33,308 bases of DNA from Allomuricauda sp. (lineage in GTDB: Bacteria > Bacteroidota > Bacteroidia > Flavobacteriales > Flavobacteriaceae). Within the stretch, counting starts at the first letter, position 1. Each line of letters begins with the position of its first letter. The position numbers were made by a program, and so were the translations under genes. The stretch covers positions 1,473,052-1,506,359 of the forward strand of contig CP051244.1 in the NCBI GenBank assembly GCA_017795045.1, given 5' to 3'. Below, piece by piece: positions 17,192 through 28,100 of this stretch. The notes under the pieces are model-generated. The model was not told the DNA's origin. It did no database searches and saw only the letters and a program-made list of their open reading frames with translations.

Positions 17192-18523
17192 TCAACCTTT
17201 GGTCATATCCAATTTGTCCACTATAAATTTCCCTAGACTCCTACCTTGTTTGATCCCGACCTCAATGGCCGCACGATAATGGATTCCTCCATACATTCGG
17301 CTTAAAGCGGCTTCATCAGAAGCGTGGTTAAAGGAGGAAAAGGAGCGTACGGGCAGGCCGTAAGCTACTTCGGTATCGTCATCAAAGGCAAAGTTGTCCC
17401 CAAAAATGTCCGTAAGCGCTATGGCTGCTGCACCGGATACCACGCTATGTCCACTGGTATATTCAGGGAACGGGGGCGTTTGGAGTACAGGCTCCCAACT
17501 GTCGTCGATATATTCATTGATGACCGTTTCAGGGCGAATAAGATTACTCCTGTATTTCTCGTCCCAACAACTTATAAAGCCATCGGCAATGGCAATGGAT
17601 GTCTTGGTATAGGCATACACTGTTTTGGCAAAATCGGCATCCGATTTTCTAGCGGCTATTTTGGTAATACCGATCCAATGGGCCCCGGGTGTAATTTTCT
17701 TGGTAGCGAACATCAGGTGACCACGGGTTACAGAAACATAGGGGTTACAGTCCCAAAACTGGGCAATGGCTATCTCATCCGACTTATCCCCTTTGCCGAT
17801 CATGCTCTTGCGCACTTCGTAGACTTCCATTACTTCCTCATAAAACTTGGAACCTTCTTCCATGGAAAAATCTGGTGGGGGAGCGGGCTTAAATTGATCC
17901 GCGGAATCAATGGCAAACGGGCGAATTTTACTCCAGTGGGGCTCCAGACCATTCATATAGGCCGGAGGTGTGGGCTGCCAACGTGAAGGATCTTCCGAAT
18001 TTACCGAGAACTTGGGCATGGTCCTCGTTTGCTTGTAATTATCCTTGTTCATCCAAGCGGCAATATGCTCGGCAACTTCAAGACCGTAGGCCTTGGAAGC
18101 ATTGAAAACGGGTTCATTTTTATCGGCCCAAATGGCATATAGACTATCTCGGAAGCTTACAATGCGGTCTTCGGAAAAAATGAGGTTTTTATCGAGTTGC
18201 ATATGCGCAACGAGGGCAGCGACTTCAAAGTTGATGCTGTCCCCTTCTTTTGGCGCTGGAATTGGGGTCAGTTCGTGTATCTGTCCTGCCAAGGATTTGT
18301 AGCGATCATCTTTTTGGGCTATGATCTCATAGGCGGCAATGTTGGGATAGGCAAATATTCTACTGGCCACAGGCGGTGAGAAGATATCATGGATCATCAC
18401 CTCGATGACCTTATCCACGGATCTGTGGTATTCTTCCGGAGTGATCACAATGGCTTCATGCTTTTTTTGACAGCCGGTGAAAACCATCAACACCACCGCA
18501 AGTAAACTTAATCTTTCTTTCAT
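17192..18523 (-). CDS. Vanadium-dependent haloperoxidase-like lipoprotein (PAP2 superfamily)
   Basis: This is a 443-residue protein with a lipoprotein signal ending at C18 (VFTGC). The vanadate/phosphate pocket of the PAP2/vanadium haloperoxidase superfamily is complete. W320 and K323 are followed by R330-P331 in WDEKYRSNLIRP, then S357-G358-H359 in TSGH, and R409 to H415 in SRMYGGIH. The spacings W-x2-K, K-x6-R and R-x5-H equal those of the Curvularia vanadium chloroperoxidase (W350, K353, R360, S402-H404, R490, H496). F352 falls where that enzyme has F397 and bromoperoxidases have histidine. Halide oxidation is thus plausible, but a phosphatase role cannot be excluded. It lies 9 bases after the third VCBS gene and 22 before the GyrI-like gene. 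Confidence 0.9.
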   Translation of the reverse strand: MKERLSLLAVVLMVFTGCQKKHEAIVITPEEYHRSVDKVIEVMIHDIFSPPVASRIFAYPNIAAYEIIAQKDDRYKSLAGQIHELTPIPAPKEGDSINFEVAALVAHMQLDKNLIFSEDRIVSFRDSLYAIWADKNEPVFNASKAYGLEVAEHIAAWMNKDNYKQTRTMPKFSVNSEDPSRWQPTPPAYMNGLEPHWSKIRPFAIDSADQFKPAPPPDFSMEEGSKFYEEVMEVYEVRKSMIGKGDKSDEIAIAQFWDCNPYVSVTRGHLMFATKKITPGAHWIGITKIAARKSDADFAKTVYAYTKTSIAIADGFISCWDEKYRSNLIRPETVINEYIDDSWEPVLQTPPFPEYTSGHSVVSGAAAIALTDIFGDNFAFDDDTEVAYGLPVRSFSSFNHASDEAALSRMYGGIHYRAAIEVGIKQGRSLGKFIVDKLDMTKG

Positions 18524-18532
18524 GGTTCCTTG

Positions 18533-21500
18533 TTAATTATTGATTTTATATACTTGTGTTTTGTCATTATTGAATATGGCCAGTAAATACTTTTGTCCGT
18601 TCAGGGATACTGTTCCCAAGTGTCTAACGGATTTCTTGGTAAGGTCCAGTCCCAATTGATTTCCTAAAATTATGTCATTTTCACTGTTGAGCAAAGCTCC
18701 TGGAAAAGAATCCAAACGACCATGGTAGGGCTTTACCCCAAAGTAATTGCCCCCGATCAGTACTTCAGGTTCTCCATCACCATCAAAATCGGCCGTGGTA
18801 AAGGCCATAATCGGGGAGACCTGTAGTTCATTGGTAAAGGGAACAAAGCTGAACGTCCCGTTTTCATTTCTCAGAAAACCGGATGCAAGGGTATTGACTT
18901 CCCAAAGGGTGGATTTGTCCAATAGTTCCTTTCCAAACAATTCCTCCATGGTCTTTCCGGCAAAGGAACGGTAATTGGTATACTTTTTCTTTAAGAAAAC
19001 CAGTTGTGATGCAAGTCCGTCCAAGGATTCCAAGGGATAGTACTCTCCATTTTTTTCGAGGGCGGTAACCGTTTCGGTCTGGCCGTTGTCATCAAAATCA
19101 TTAAAGAACAACTTCATGGGATATTCCTTGGTGGCGTGGAATTTGGAGTTGGTTCCCCAGTTTCCCAAAAGATAATCCGTATCCCCATCGCCATCAATGT
19201 CAAAAGGCTGAATGCTTTGCCAGAGCCCTTTTACATCCATGGGATTGGACTCTACAAAAGCCTCGTTTTCGTATTTCAGAAATTTAGGGGACATCCATTC
19301 GCCAACGAGAATAAGGTCTGTGGAGCCATCCCCGTTGAAATCGTCCCATACCGCATCGGTGACCATGCCCTCAATGTTGAAATCCTTAACAACCGTGAAG
19401 ACCCCATTGTTGTTTTCAAGAAGGTATGAAGCAACCGGAGTTCCAAAGTGTGCGGTAAGGGTGTGCCCGCCTACAAACACGTCCAAGTCACCATCCCCGT
19501 CAAAATCATAAGGGCGTACCACCGATGAGTTTTGGAAAAACTTGGGTATTTCCACAGCGGTAAAACTGGAATCGGTCTGTATATAGTAGGCATCCAAAAG
19601 GGCTTCGGATTCCCCAAAAAAGTCACCACCACCAGCGGTGACGAACACATCGTTCTTGTTATCGTTGTTGAAATCAGCAATGCTCGCCGAAATAGTTTCC
19701 TTGATGGAGTCGTTGGCAATCGTATCATAACGATGGGCCACATATATGGAATCTTGTTGGAGAAAGATTTGTGGGGCCATGAATTTTGATCCTCCCAGAA
19801 AAATATCCGTTTTACCATCTTGGTTCAGGTCGCCCATGGCAAAGGCAGGTCCTCTGTCCGATACTTGGTAAGGAATCAGCTTTTCCCGGTTGAAATCCGT
19901 GTAGTTGTCTTCCACATGGGTAAAATCCAGCCCTAGGTTGTTGTTGACGGGCGTGAACAAATTTTTGTCCTTTTTGTGCAAGATGTCATAGTCGAAAGGC
20001 TTGGTGTTTTCTGGTGTAATGGTCAGGGTTTGGTTCACGGACACGTTGGTGAGTAGCTGATAGCTTTTATCAGGCCATACCACTTTAATGGAATCCACTT
20101 GTTGGATGTCTTTTAGGTAACCAAAGTGCACCATGGGTTCCGAAGAGGCCTGAAATCCTCTCGTAGGGAACAATTCCTTGAATTGGAGCCCCCCATTTTG
20201 ATAAGAATATACCTTGGTTCCTATCCCGAAGGTATTTTTTGGGGTGAACTGGAACTTTATTTTTAAGTAGTTGCCCTTGTCCGAAGCTTTGCCGATGTAC
20301 AAGGATGCGGGTTGGTTGATGTTGTTGGTCACCAAATCCAAGTCGCCATCATTGTCCAAATCACCCATGGCGGTTGCCCCGGAAATCAAGGTGTCCTTGG
20401 TAATCCAATTGCTGGACATGTCTTGGAACATGAGGTCTTCACTGCCCCGAAAAACATAATTGTGCACATTGCCCGAAGGCATCAGGGTCAGAGCTTCTTG
20501 ATCCACAAGTTTGGTGTTGTCCAGTTTTTTCTGGATTTGGTCATTGGAGACAAACTTGATGAAATCCAGGTCGTTCGGTCGCTTTGGAATCCCATTGGAA
20601 ATAAAGATATCCTGATGTCCGTCCAGATCATAATCCCCAAAAAGGGCACTCCAGCTCCAATCCGTGGCAGCGACACCGCTCATCAAGGCGGTTTCCATAT
20701 AGTTGCCATCGGGTTGGTTCACAAACAACATGTTGCGGGTAAACTGGTAGTGATATCCATAACGCTCCACACGGAGTTTTTGGGTCTGTATGTTGTCATC
20801 CCCTTCCGATGATTTCAAGGCCACTTCGTCTTCTGGTAGCATATCCAGGGACAGGAAGTCGGGCCTGCCATCATTGTTGATATCGCCCACATCGTTCCCC
20901 ATGGAGAATCGACTGGTGTGTCCAAAATATTTTTTAAGGCTTTCAGTAAATGTACCATCCCCATTGTTCAGGTAGTAGTAATCATCTTCATGGAAGTCGT
21001 TCCCCACGTAGATGTCCGGGTACCCATCCTGATTAAAATCGGCAATGGCCAGACCCAAACCATATCCGTTTACACCGCCGTAGATTCCTGCTTCTTCACT
21101 CACATCGACGAATTGGCCATCATCGTTCCGAAGGAGTTTGTCCCCAGTTTCGTAGCGGCGCTCAAACCGAAGGTCGAAACGGCCGAAGGAATTCTGAGTA
21201 TGCACGGCATGGTTGAGGAGGTATAGGTCAAGGTCGCCATCCAGGTCATAATCAAAGAAAGTGGCATTGGAGCTATACGAGTCAAAATCCAATCCATATT
21301 GGGAGGCACTTTCTGTAAAGGTGTTATCTCCATTGTTGATGTAAAGCTCATTGAACCCGTTGAATCCATTGATGCCCACCACGGCACACACGTAAATGTC
21401 CAGAAGGCCATCCCCATTTACATCGGCCATGGTAACCCCCGTATTCCAACTGCTGTTGCCCTCAATACCCGCGGCACTTGAAATGTCCTCAAACTTGAGA

Positions 21501-21769
21501 TTACCCTTGTTCAGGTACAGTTTGTTCTTCACTTGGTTTCCAGTGAAGAAAATATCGGGGAGCCCATCATTATTGATGTCCCCAATGGATACCCCACCAC
21601 CATTGTAAAAATAGAGGTAGTCCAAAATGCTGAGGTTGTCCGTGGAAGTTAAGGTGTTGGTAAAAGTAATTCCAGTGGCCTTTGGGTCGGGATTGTCAAA
21701 AAGATCACCTCCTTTTTTACATCCTCCCAACATCAGGGCCGTTAGAAATATGACCAACAGTTTATTCAT
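18533..21769 (-). CDS. VCBS/FG-GAP repeat lipoprotein with ASPIC/UnbV domain, third of three
   Basis: The start at 21769 (MNKLLVIFL) gives 1,078 residues and a lipobox ending at C17 (LMLGGC); a longer frame from 21829 lacks a proper signal. Residues 40-480 hold FG-GAP/VCBS propeller blades with calcium-binding loops such as DINNDGLPDI, DVNGDGLLDI and DYDLDGDLDL. Residues about 500-586 are the ASPIC/UnbV domain (FGIGTKVYSY ... DSIKVVWPD). A second set of blades follows (GDLNQDGKTDIFLGG, DFDGDGDLDVFVGG, DIDGDGDTDYLLGN). The start lies inside the end of the second VCBS gene, an 8-base overlap. The protein is expected on the outer membrane, binding a ligand or partner. No enzyme activity is apparent. 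Confidence 0.92.
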   Translation of the reverse strand: MNKLLVIFLTALMLGGCKKGGDLFDNPDPKATGITFTNTLTSTDNLSILDYLYFYNGGGVSIGDINNDGLPDIFFTGNQVKNKLYLNKGNLKFEDISSAAGIEGNSSWNTGVTMADVNGDGLLDIYVCAVVGINGFNGFNELYINNGDNTFTESASQYGLDFDSYSSNATFFDYDLDGDLDLYLLNHAVHTQNSFGRFDLRFERRYETGDKLLRNDDGQFVDVSEEAGIYGGVNGYGLGLAIADFNQDGYPDIYVGNDFHEDDYYYLNNGDGTFTESLKKYFGHTSRFSMGNDVGDINNDGRPDFLSLDMLPEDEVALKSSEGDDNIQTQKLRVERYGYHYQFTRNMLFVNQPDGNYMETALMSGVAATDWSWSALFGDYDLDGHQDIFISNGIPKRPNDLDFIKFVSNDQIQKKLDNTKLVDQEALTLMPSGNVHNYVFRGSEDLMFQDMSSNWITKDTLISGATAMGDLDNDGDLDLVTNNINQPASLYIGKASDKGNYLKIKFQFTPKNTFGIGTKVYSYQNGGLQFKELFPTRGFQASSEPMVHFGYLKDIQQVDSIKVVWPDKSYQLLTNVSVNQTLTITPENTKPFDYDILHKKDKNLFTPVNNNLGLDFTHVEDNYTDFNREKLIPYQVSDRGPAFAMGDLNQDGKTDIFLGGSKFMAPQIFLQQDSIYVAHRYDTIANDSIKETISASIADFNNDNKNDVFVTAGGGDFFGESEALLDAYYIQTDSSFTAVEIPKFFQNSSVVRPYDFDGDGDLDVFVGGHTLTAHFGTPVASYLLENNNGVFTVVKDFNIEGMVTDAVWDDFNGDGSTDLILVGEWMSPKFLKYENEAFVESNPMDVKGLWQSIQPFDIDGDGDTDYLLGNWGTNSKFHATKEYPMKLFFNDFDDNGQTETVTALEKNGEYYPLESLDGLASQLVFLKKKYTNYRSFAGKTMEELFGKELLDKSTLWEVNTLASGFLRNENGTFSFVPFTNELQVSPIMAFTTADFDGDGEPEVLIGGNYFGVKPYHGRLDSFPGALLNSENDIILGNQLGLDLTKKSVRHLGTVSLNGQKYLLAIFNNDKTQVYKINN

Positions 21770-24700
21770 TGATGGCAAATATCTTGGGTTTATTGTTATT
21801 GATGGCGGCAATGACAAAAGTTTTTCCATTTTTATCCTTGAACTGCTTCAGATATTTTACTTCATCTTTGATTTTAAAACCGCTCATGTCATAATTCTGC
21901 CATTCAAAGCCCAATTGGCCATCACCCAAGAGAACATTCCCATAGCTGGCATCGAGCCTTGAAAATTGGGGCTTGAACTCATAATTGTTCCCAGCCATGA
22001 TAAGATCCAGGTTACCATCGTTGTTCACATCTGCACAGGTAATGTCGCAAACGCAGGACAGTTGTACCCGTGGGGGGAGGTTCTGAATGGTGAATTTTCC
22101 ACCTCCCTCGTTTATGGCAATGACGGATGCTGAGGTTTCCACTTTCTTTACAATGGACTTGTCCAATACCTCTTCTGGAAAAAGTTGATGTATGGTACGG
22201 TGTGCATAATCCGATGCCTTTAGGTTTTGTTTCTTGAGTGGGGGCAGTTGTTCGGTGAGTTCCCTTTTTTGATGGATGGGGTAATCCCCACCATCTTGTT
22301 GCAAAGTGAAAATCTGTTCAATGGTACCGTTGTTGTCATAATCGTTGATCCACATTTTCATGGGCTGTCCATGGGAGGGTTTGTAGTGCAGATTGAGCCC
22401 TTGGTTGCCCAGAATAAGGTCAAGGTCGCCATCTCCATCCAAATCTGCGGCTTCTGCTGTGTTCCACCACCCATATAGGCTGTCCAGTGAAGAAGACATT
22501 TTGGTGAGTCTTCGCCCGGTATTTTTATAAATTTTTGGGGTGTCCCATTCCGCTGTTACAATGAGGTCGTCCTTACCATCCCCGTCCATGTCTGCCCATT
22601 TGGAATCGGTGACCATACCGGCATCCTTGAGGTCATAGGCCAAGCGTTCCGTTACATTGGCAAACGTACCATCTCCCATGTTCTCAAGGAACAGATGGTC
22701 GGGTGAAAGTCCATATACCCCTACCACACTACGGGAGCCTATAAAGACGTCCATATCTCCATCGTTGTCAAAATCGTAGGGAGAAATGGTTGAAATATTC
22801 TTGAATGTGGAGGGCAGTTCATTTTCAGATTTAGTGAAATTGCCCTTACCGTCGTTAAGGTACAAACGTGGTCTGTAGGTTCGCTGTAAATCCAAGTTGT
22901 TCCCCCCAGACCCTACCATAAGGTCTAGGTCATTGTCTCCATCCGCATCAAAAAACGCAGCTGCAACATCTTCAAAATCCCTATCCTCCTCAAAAGCTTT
23001 TATTGTTTTTTGTCTGACTTTTCCGTTTCCAGTATGCAAGTATAGGGTTCCAGGCTGTCCGTGGGCACCTCCCATATAAAAATCTTCATTGCCATCGCCA
23101 TTGATGTCCGCAACGGCCAATGAAGGTCCTTCCTGCGATAACTTTTGGTAAATGAGACCTTCGTAGTCAAAATCATTATAACCATCTTCCTCATGGGTGG
23201 CAATGCCGTTGGAATCCAATTCGTTGAGGAAGGATTTCGTGATTTCTTTCTTTGGTAGGGTATACATTTCTGAAGCCTGGGCGTGGTCCAAAGTCATTAC
23301 CTGATTGACCGCTACATTTTCCAACTTTTGAGTTCGATTGTCAGGCCAAACGATGCGAATAGAATCCAAGGTTTCGGTTTTGCCCAGTCCAATGTTCATT
23401 TCATAGCCCATGGAAGATTGGAAGCCGCGGGATGGGATAAGTTCTTGGTTGACGATGTTCCCATCAAAATAGAACTTGGCCAAGGTACCCACCGCAAAGG
23501 GGTTGTTCTTGGGCCCTTTGAACTTTAGCTGCAGGTAGTTGTTGTCCAGTTGGGATTCCGAATTGTTTCGGTATAAAAAGGTCTCGGTATTCACATTGTT
23601 GATGACGAGATCCAAATCCCCATCATTGTCCAAATCCCCATATGCAGCACCGTTGGATCGTGATGGCAAATCAAATCCCCAATCCTTATTGGCATTCGTA
23701 AAGCTGATGTCGCCATTATTCCTGTAGGCATAATTGGGCTGCGGTTTGATGGGCATTTTGTTGATGATGGAATCAATGGACTGTTTTTTTCCGGTCAATG
23801 CCATTTTTTGCACGATCTCATTGGCAAAAAAGTCCACAAAATCCAGATCGGTAAGATCGTGATTGATTCCATTGGTCACAAAAATGTCCTTTAGGCCATC
23901 ATTGTCCATATCAAACATAAGTCCGGCCCAGCTCCAATCCGTGGCATCTATACCACTATAATAGGCCACTTCCGAAAATGTTCCGTTCCCATTGTTGAGC
24001 TGCAGGGTGTTCTGGATGTATTGCTGGTAGAAGTCTTTGCTCTGTTTTAAGTTGAAGACGTTATACCCTTCAAACTCCATGACCGATTTTACCCGGTGCT
24101 CTTCCTCGGGGAGCATATCGGTAATAAAAATATCGTTGTGTCCGTCGTTGTTGATGTCCGCAATATCAATTCCCATTGCGGAAAGGCTCAAATGCGAGGT
24201 CCAATCCTTGATTTCTTCCTTGAAAGTCCCATCTTGTTGGTTGATGTAGAGATAGTCCCTTTCGTAAAAATCATTGGAAACATAAATATCCGGATAGAGG
24301 TCTCCGTTAAAATCGGAAACCAACACCCCCAATCCAAAGCCGATAAGACTGCCATAGATGCCCGCTTCTTCACTGACATCCACAAACTTTCCGTTGTCGT
24401 TGCGCAAGAGCATATCGCCAACCCCCTTGAAAATGTCGGGAACACCTTCCCAATCTTGGGCACGCACTTCGCGTTGTTCGGCATACCCCAAGCTACTCAC
24501 GGGAATATTGCTGTTATTGAGGATATAGGCATCCAAATCCCCATCCTTGTCATAATCGAAAAAGGAGGCATGGGTAGTGAAACCGGTCTTGGCCAAGTTG
24601 TATTCATTGGCTTTTTCCGTAAAGGTGAGATCTCCATTGTTGATGTAAAGGTCGTTGTCATGGTTGTTGCCTTCCATGTTTCCGGCATTGCAGACATAAA

Positions 24701-25103
24701 TATCCAAGAGGCCATCTTGGTTTACATCCACCATGACCACACCGGTGGACCAAGGTTTGTTGCCCATGACCCCGGCACTTTCCGAGATATCCTCAAATTT
24801 AAAATCACCTTTGTTCAGATAGAGGCGGTTGGGCACCATGTTTCCGGTCAAATAGATGTCAGATAGACCGTCATTGTTAATGTCGCCAATGGCAACGCCC
24901 CCACCATTATAAAAATTTCTATACTTGAAAATATTGAAGTTCTTCTGATTTTCAACGGCATTGATAAAGGTTACCCCGGTTTCATCCTGTGGCATTAACG
25001 TAAAAAGGGTTTCTTTTACGTCATCTTTTGGATTGGATTTTTTTTCTCCGCAGGAAGCCAGGGAAATCAATACAAGGCATAGAGTCGCATATCTGAGTTT
25101 CAT
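21762..25103 (-). CDS. VCBS/FG-GAP repeat lipoprotein with ASPIC/UnbV domain, second of three
   Basis: This 1,113-residue paralogue of its two neighbours has a lipobox ending at C18 (SLASC). The order is the same: an N-terminal propeller with loops such as DINNDGLSDI, DVNQDGLLDI and DYDKDGDLDA; an ASPIC/UnbV domain at about 521-608 (PFAVGTLAKFYF ... DSIRIVWPDN); and a C-terminal propeller (DINGDGNEDFYMGG, DFDNDGDMDVFIGS, DLDGDGDLDLILGN). It contains a long insertion with SNIPVSSLGYAEQREVRAQDWEG that the other two lack in this form. The start overlaps the stop of the first VCBS gene by four bases and its stop overlaps the third gene, so the three are translationally coupled. Confidence 0.93.
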   Translation of the reverse strand: MKLRYATLCLVLISLASCGEKKSNPKDDVKETLFTLMPQDETGVTFINAVENQKNFNIFKYRNFYNGGGVAIGDINNDGLSDIYLTGNMVPNRLYLNKGDFKFEDISESAGVMGNKPWSTGVVMVDVNQDGLLDIYVCNAGNMEGNNHDNDLYINNGDLTFTEKANEYNLAKTGFTTHASFFDYDKDGDLDAYILNNSNIPVSSLGYAEQREVRAQDWEGVPDIFKGVGDMLLRNDNGKFVDVSEEAGIYGSLIGFGLGVLVSDFNGDLYPDIYVSNDFYERDYLYINQQDGTFKEEIKDWTSHLSLSAMGIDIADINNDGHNDIFITDMLPEEEHRVKSVMEFEGYNVFNLKQSKDFYQQYIQNTLQLNNGNGTFSEVAYYSGIDATDWSWAGLMFDMDNDGLKDIFVTNGINHDLTDLDFVDFFANEIVQKMALTGKKQSIDSIINKMPIKPQPNYAYRNNGDISFTNANKDWGFDLPSRSNGAAYGDLDNDGDLDLVINNVNTETFLYRNNSESQLDNNYLQLKFKGPKNNPFAVGTLAKFYFDGNIVNQELIPSRGFQSSMGYEMNIGLGKTETLDSIRIVWPDNRTQKLENVAVNQVMTLDHAQASEMYTLPKKEITKSFLNELDSNGIATHEEDGYNDFDYEGLIYQKLSQEGPSLAVADINGDGNEDFYMGGAHGQPGTLYLHTGNGKVRQKTIKAFEEDRDFEDVAAAFFDADGDNDLDLMVGSGGNNLDLQRTYRPRLYLNDGKGNFTKSENELPSTFKNISTISPYDFDNDGDMDVFIGSRSVVGVYGLSPDHLFLENMGDGTFANVTERLAYDLKDAGMVTDSKWADMDGDGKDDLIVTAEWDTPKIYKNTGRRLTKMSSSLDSLYGWWNTAEAADLDGDGDLDLILGNQGLNLHYKPSHGQPMKMWINDYDNNGTIEQIFTLQQDGGDYPIHQKRELTEQLPPLKKQNLKASDYAHRTIHQLFPEEVLDKSIVKKVETSASVIAINEGGGKFTIQNLPPRVQLSCVCDITCADVNNDGNLDLIMAGNNYEFKPQFSRLDASYGNVLLGDGQLGFEWQNYDMSGFKIKDEVKYLKQFKDKNGKTFVIAAINNNKPKIFAINE

Positions 25104-28100
25104 TCCGTGTTCTGTTTTTTGATTAAGAAAATGGGAGAATCGTTGTTTAGAGTGATGATGAATTCCTCGTTCCCATTTCGTGTAATTTTCTCAATTTTCC
25201 GGGCTGCCCCGGAAACGTTCAAGTTTTGCTTCCAGGTTATATTCCCTTGTACATCATTTTGTAACAAAAGCCCATGCGAAGCATCTAATCTACCAAGTTG
25301 GGTGCTTATCTCAAAATTATTTCCAACCATTAATATTTCATTAATCGTTTCTTTATCAATCTTTTCAATATAAATGTCGTTCACCGTTGAGGATTGTGCC
25401 AAAAGAGGCAATTCCTTCCTTGAAAAATGACCGTTTCCATCATTTTGAAAATAGGAAGTGCTCAGTAGATACACCTTTCGTTGTATGGCGGCATCCAAAT
25501 TTTCCTTTCCAAAAAGGGATTCCAAGGATGCCTTGGCAAAATCTTCATAAAAGAGAAATTTCTTGTTCAAGAAAGGCATTTGCTTGGCCAGTTCGTCCTT
25601 GGATGAAAAAACGGTTTCCTTGTTTCCATGAAAATAGGTTGCTACGGTTTCTATGGAGCCGTTTCCATCAAAATCACGAATGTAGAGCGTAATGGGTTTT
25701 TCCTTTGAGGCCCTGAACTTGGTATTGAGGCCCCAGTTACCGGCCAGAATATCCAAATCGCCATCATTGTCCAAATCTGCCAAAGCAATACAATTCCACC
25801 AACCATGGGTGTGTTCCAACCCGTTGTTTTCTTGTTTGGCAAGTTGTTTTCCATCGTTGAGGAAGAGGGTGATGGGTGTCCAATGCCCCGCAACAATCAA
25901 ATCGGGGTAGCTGTTTCCATCAAGGTCTGCCCAAACAAAATCCTTCACATTGCCAACCGATGCAAAATCAGGAGCAAAGGAAGGTGTGATTTCGGTAAAC
26001 GTTCCCTGGCCATCATTTTGAAAAAGGTATTGTTGTGATGTTTCGCCAAATTGTGTAGGAAGGGCGTTTGAGGTGATACAAAGGTCCAAGTCCCCGTCTT
26101 GATCAAAATCCACCGCTTCCACTTTTGAGGCATTGGTCTGTGTTTGGGAAAACTGCCCATCATCTTTGGTAAAGACCCCTTTGTCATTCCAATACAATCG
26201 GGGTTGCAGGGGTTTGCCGTCTGTAAACTCGTTGCCTCCACTCACCACCAATAGATCAAGATCACTATCCCCATCGGCATCAAAAAAGACATGGTCTATA
26301 TCTTCGTTGATGGCATCCATTTCAAAAAGTTCAGGTTGATGGGAAGTAAAAGTACCATCACTGTTTTGGAGATAGAGCGCCGAAGCTTGCCTTTTGGCCC
26401 CGCTGATAAAAAGGTCTTCCAGTCCATCATCATTGACATCGGCCACCGATACGGAAGGCCCTTCATTGGCATAGGAAAAAGGAACCAACGGATTCCGGTC
26501 AAAATCCAGGGAAGGCTGTTCTTTATGTACAAAATCCAAAGGTTGGGTAGCGCTTAAAATAGTGGAGTCAGGTTGGTTGGGCTTCTCCATATAATAGTTA
26601 CCAGAGGCATCATTTATGGACACCTTCAAGGTTTGGTCGGGCTTTATGTTCCGTAAGGTTTCATATGGACCACCGGGCCACACAATTTGGATGGAGTCAA
26701 TGATGCTGTCCTTACCCACCCCGAAAGTAAGACTATTGTCCTTTGCGGAGAGGAATCCGCGTGTTGTTATGTTCTCCTGGACGGCCCTATTATTTTTGTG
26801 GAACAAGATGGCCTTTGCACCTATCCCAAATTTGTTTTTTGGGGAACCTTCAAATGTAATCTTGATGGAGTTTCCTTTGGTGAGCGTATTTTCCAGGATA
26901 AAGGCCTCTTCATTGACATTATTGACCACTAGATCCAAATCCCCATCGTTGTCCAGATCGGCATAGGCACAGCCATTGCTGTACGAATCTTTTTTTATGC
27001 TCCAGCTATCGGTGACATCACTGAAGGTGACCCCGTCCCTGTTTTTGTAGAAGTAGTTGGGCACTTTCTTTTTGGGCAAGCGATCAATGAGTTCCATGTC
27101 CTTGTCCGATAATCCGGATGCAATGCTTTTTTGGATTTCCTCGTTGGAGATATAGTTGATATAATCCATATCATTGGTAACGCCCACAATTCCATTGGAA
27201 ATGAACAGATCTTTAAAACCATCATTGTCAAAATCGGCAAATAGGGCACCCCAAGACCATTCGGTGGCTTCGATGCCACTTAAATTGGCGATTTCCCCAA
27301 AGCGTTCCCCGCCCAAGTTTAGGTGGAGTGTATTTTGCATAAATTGGGGTGCAAATCCATTTTTCAGGTATTGTTGGTATACGGGATAGGGGTATTCCGA
27401 ACCAGAGGTTTTAAAGGTTTCCAGATTTTCAGGAAGCATATCCAAAGAGAGAATGTCGGCCAAACCATCGTTGTTCACATCAGCAATGTCATTACCCATG
27501 GAGAAGTGGGTGGTATGCCCCATTTTATTGGGGTCCTGTGATATGACTTCTTGAAAAGTCCCGTCTTTTTGATTGATGTAGAGGTAGTCGTTCTCAAAAA
27601 AATCGTTGCCTACGTAGATGTCTGGGTACCCATCATTGTTGATGTCGCTGATGGCCAACCCAAGTCCATAGCCAATACTTCCTTGAAATATCCCGGCTTC
27701 TTTGGAGACATTTACAAAAGAACCTTCGTCATTCCGAAAAAGAATATCACCGGACATGGAATCCACTAGTTTTCGTTTAGTGCCCTTTCCGTATGAGCGA
27801 TTGGGATTCACGGAATGGTTCAGTAGGTACATGTCCAGATCTCCATCGAGGTCATAGTCAAAAAAGGCAGCTTGTGTAGAGTATCCAATAAAATCCAAAC
27901 CGTAATCGGCGGCTGCTTCCTTAAAAGAGGGTACGCCATCCGTATTTGCCCCTTGATTGATGTAGAGTAGGTTTTCTCCCCTGATCGGGCCATGGTCCCC
28001 AACTTTACAGATATAAATATCCAATAGGCCATCATTGTTGATGTCCACATGGGTCACACCAGTGGTCCAACCCGTATCATTTTTGATTTGCGCAGCTTCG

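Noticed and set aside
17324..17986. 220-residue open frame on the + strand opposite the haloperoxidase-like gene
   Set aside because: The - strand frame has a lipobox and a full active-site motif set. The + strand frame shows no domain and is a shadow.
24096..24866. 256-residue open frame on the + strand inside the second VCBS gene
   Set aside because: It is the complement of repeated calcium-loop codons, is rich in valine and isoleucine, and has no start context. The - strand VCBS frame explains the sequence.
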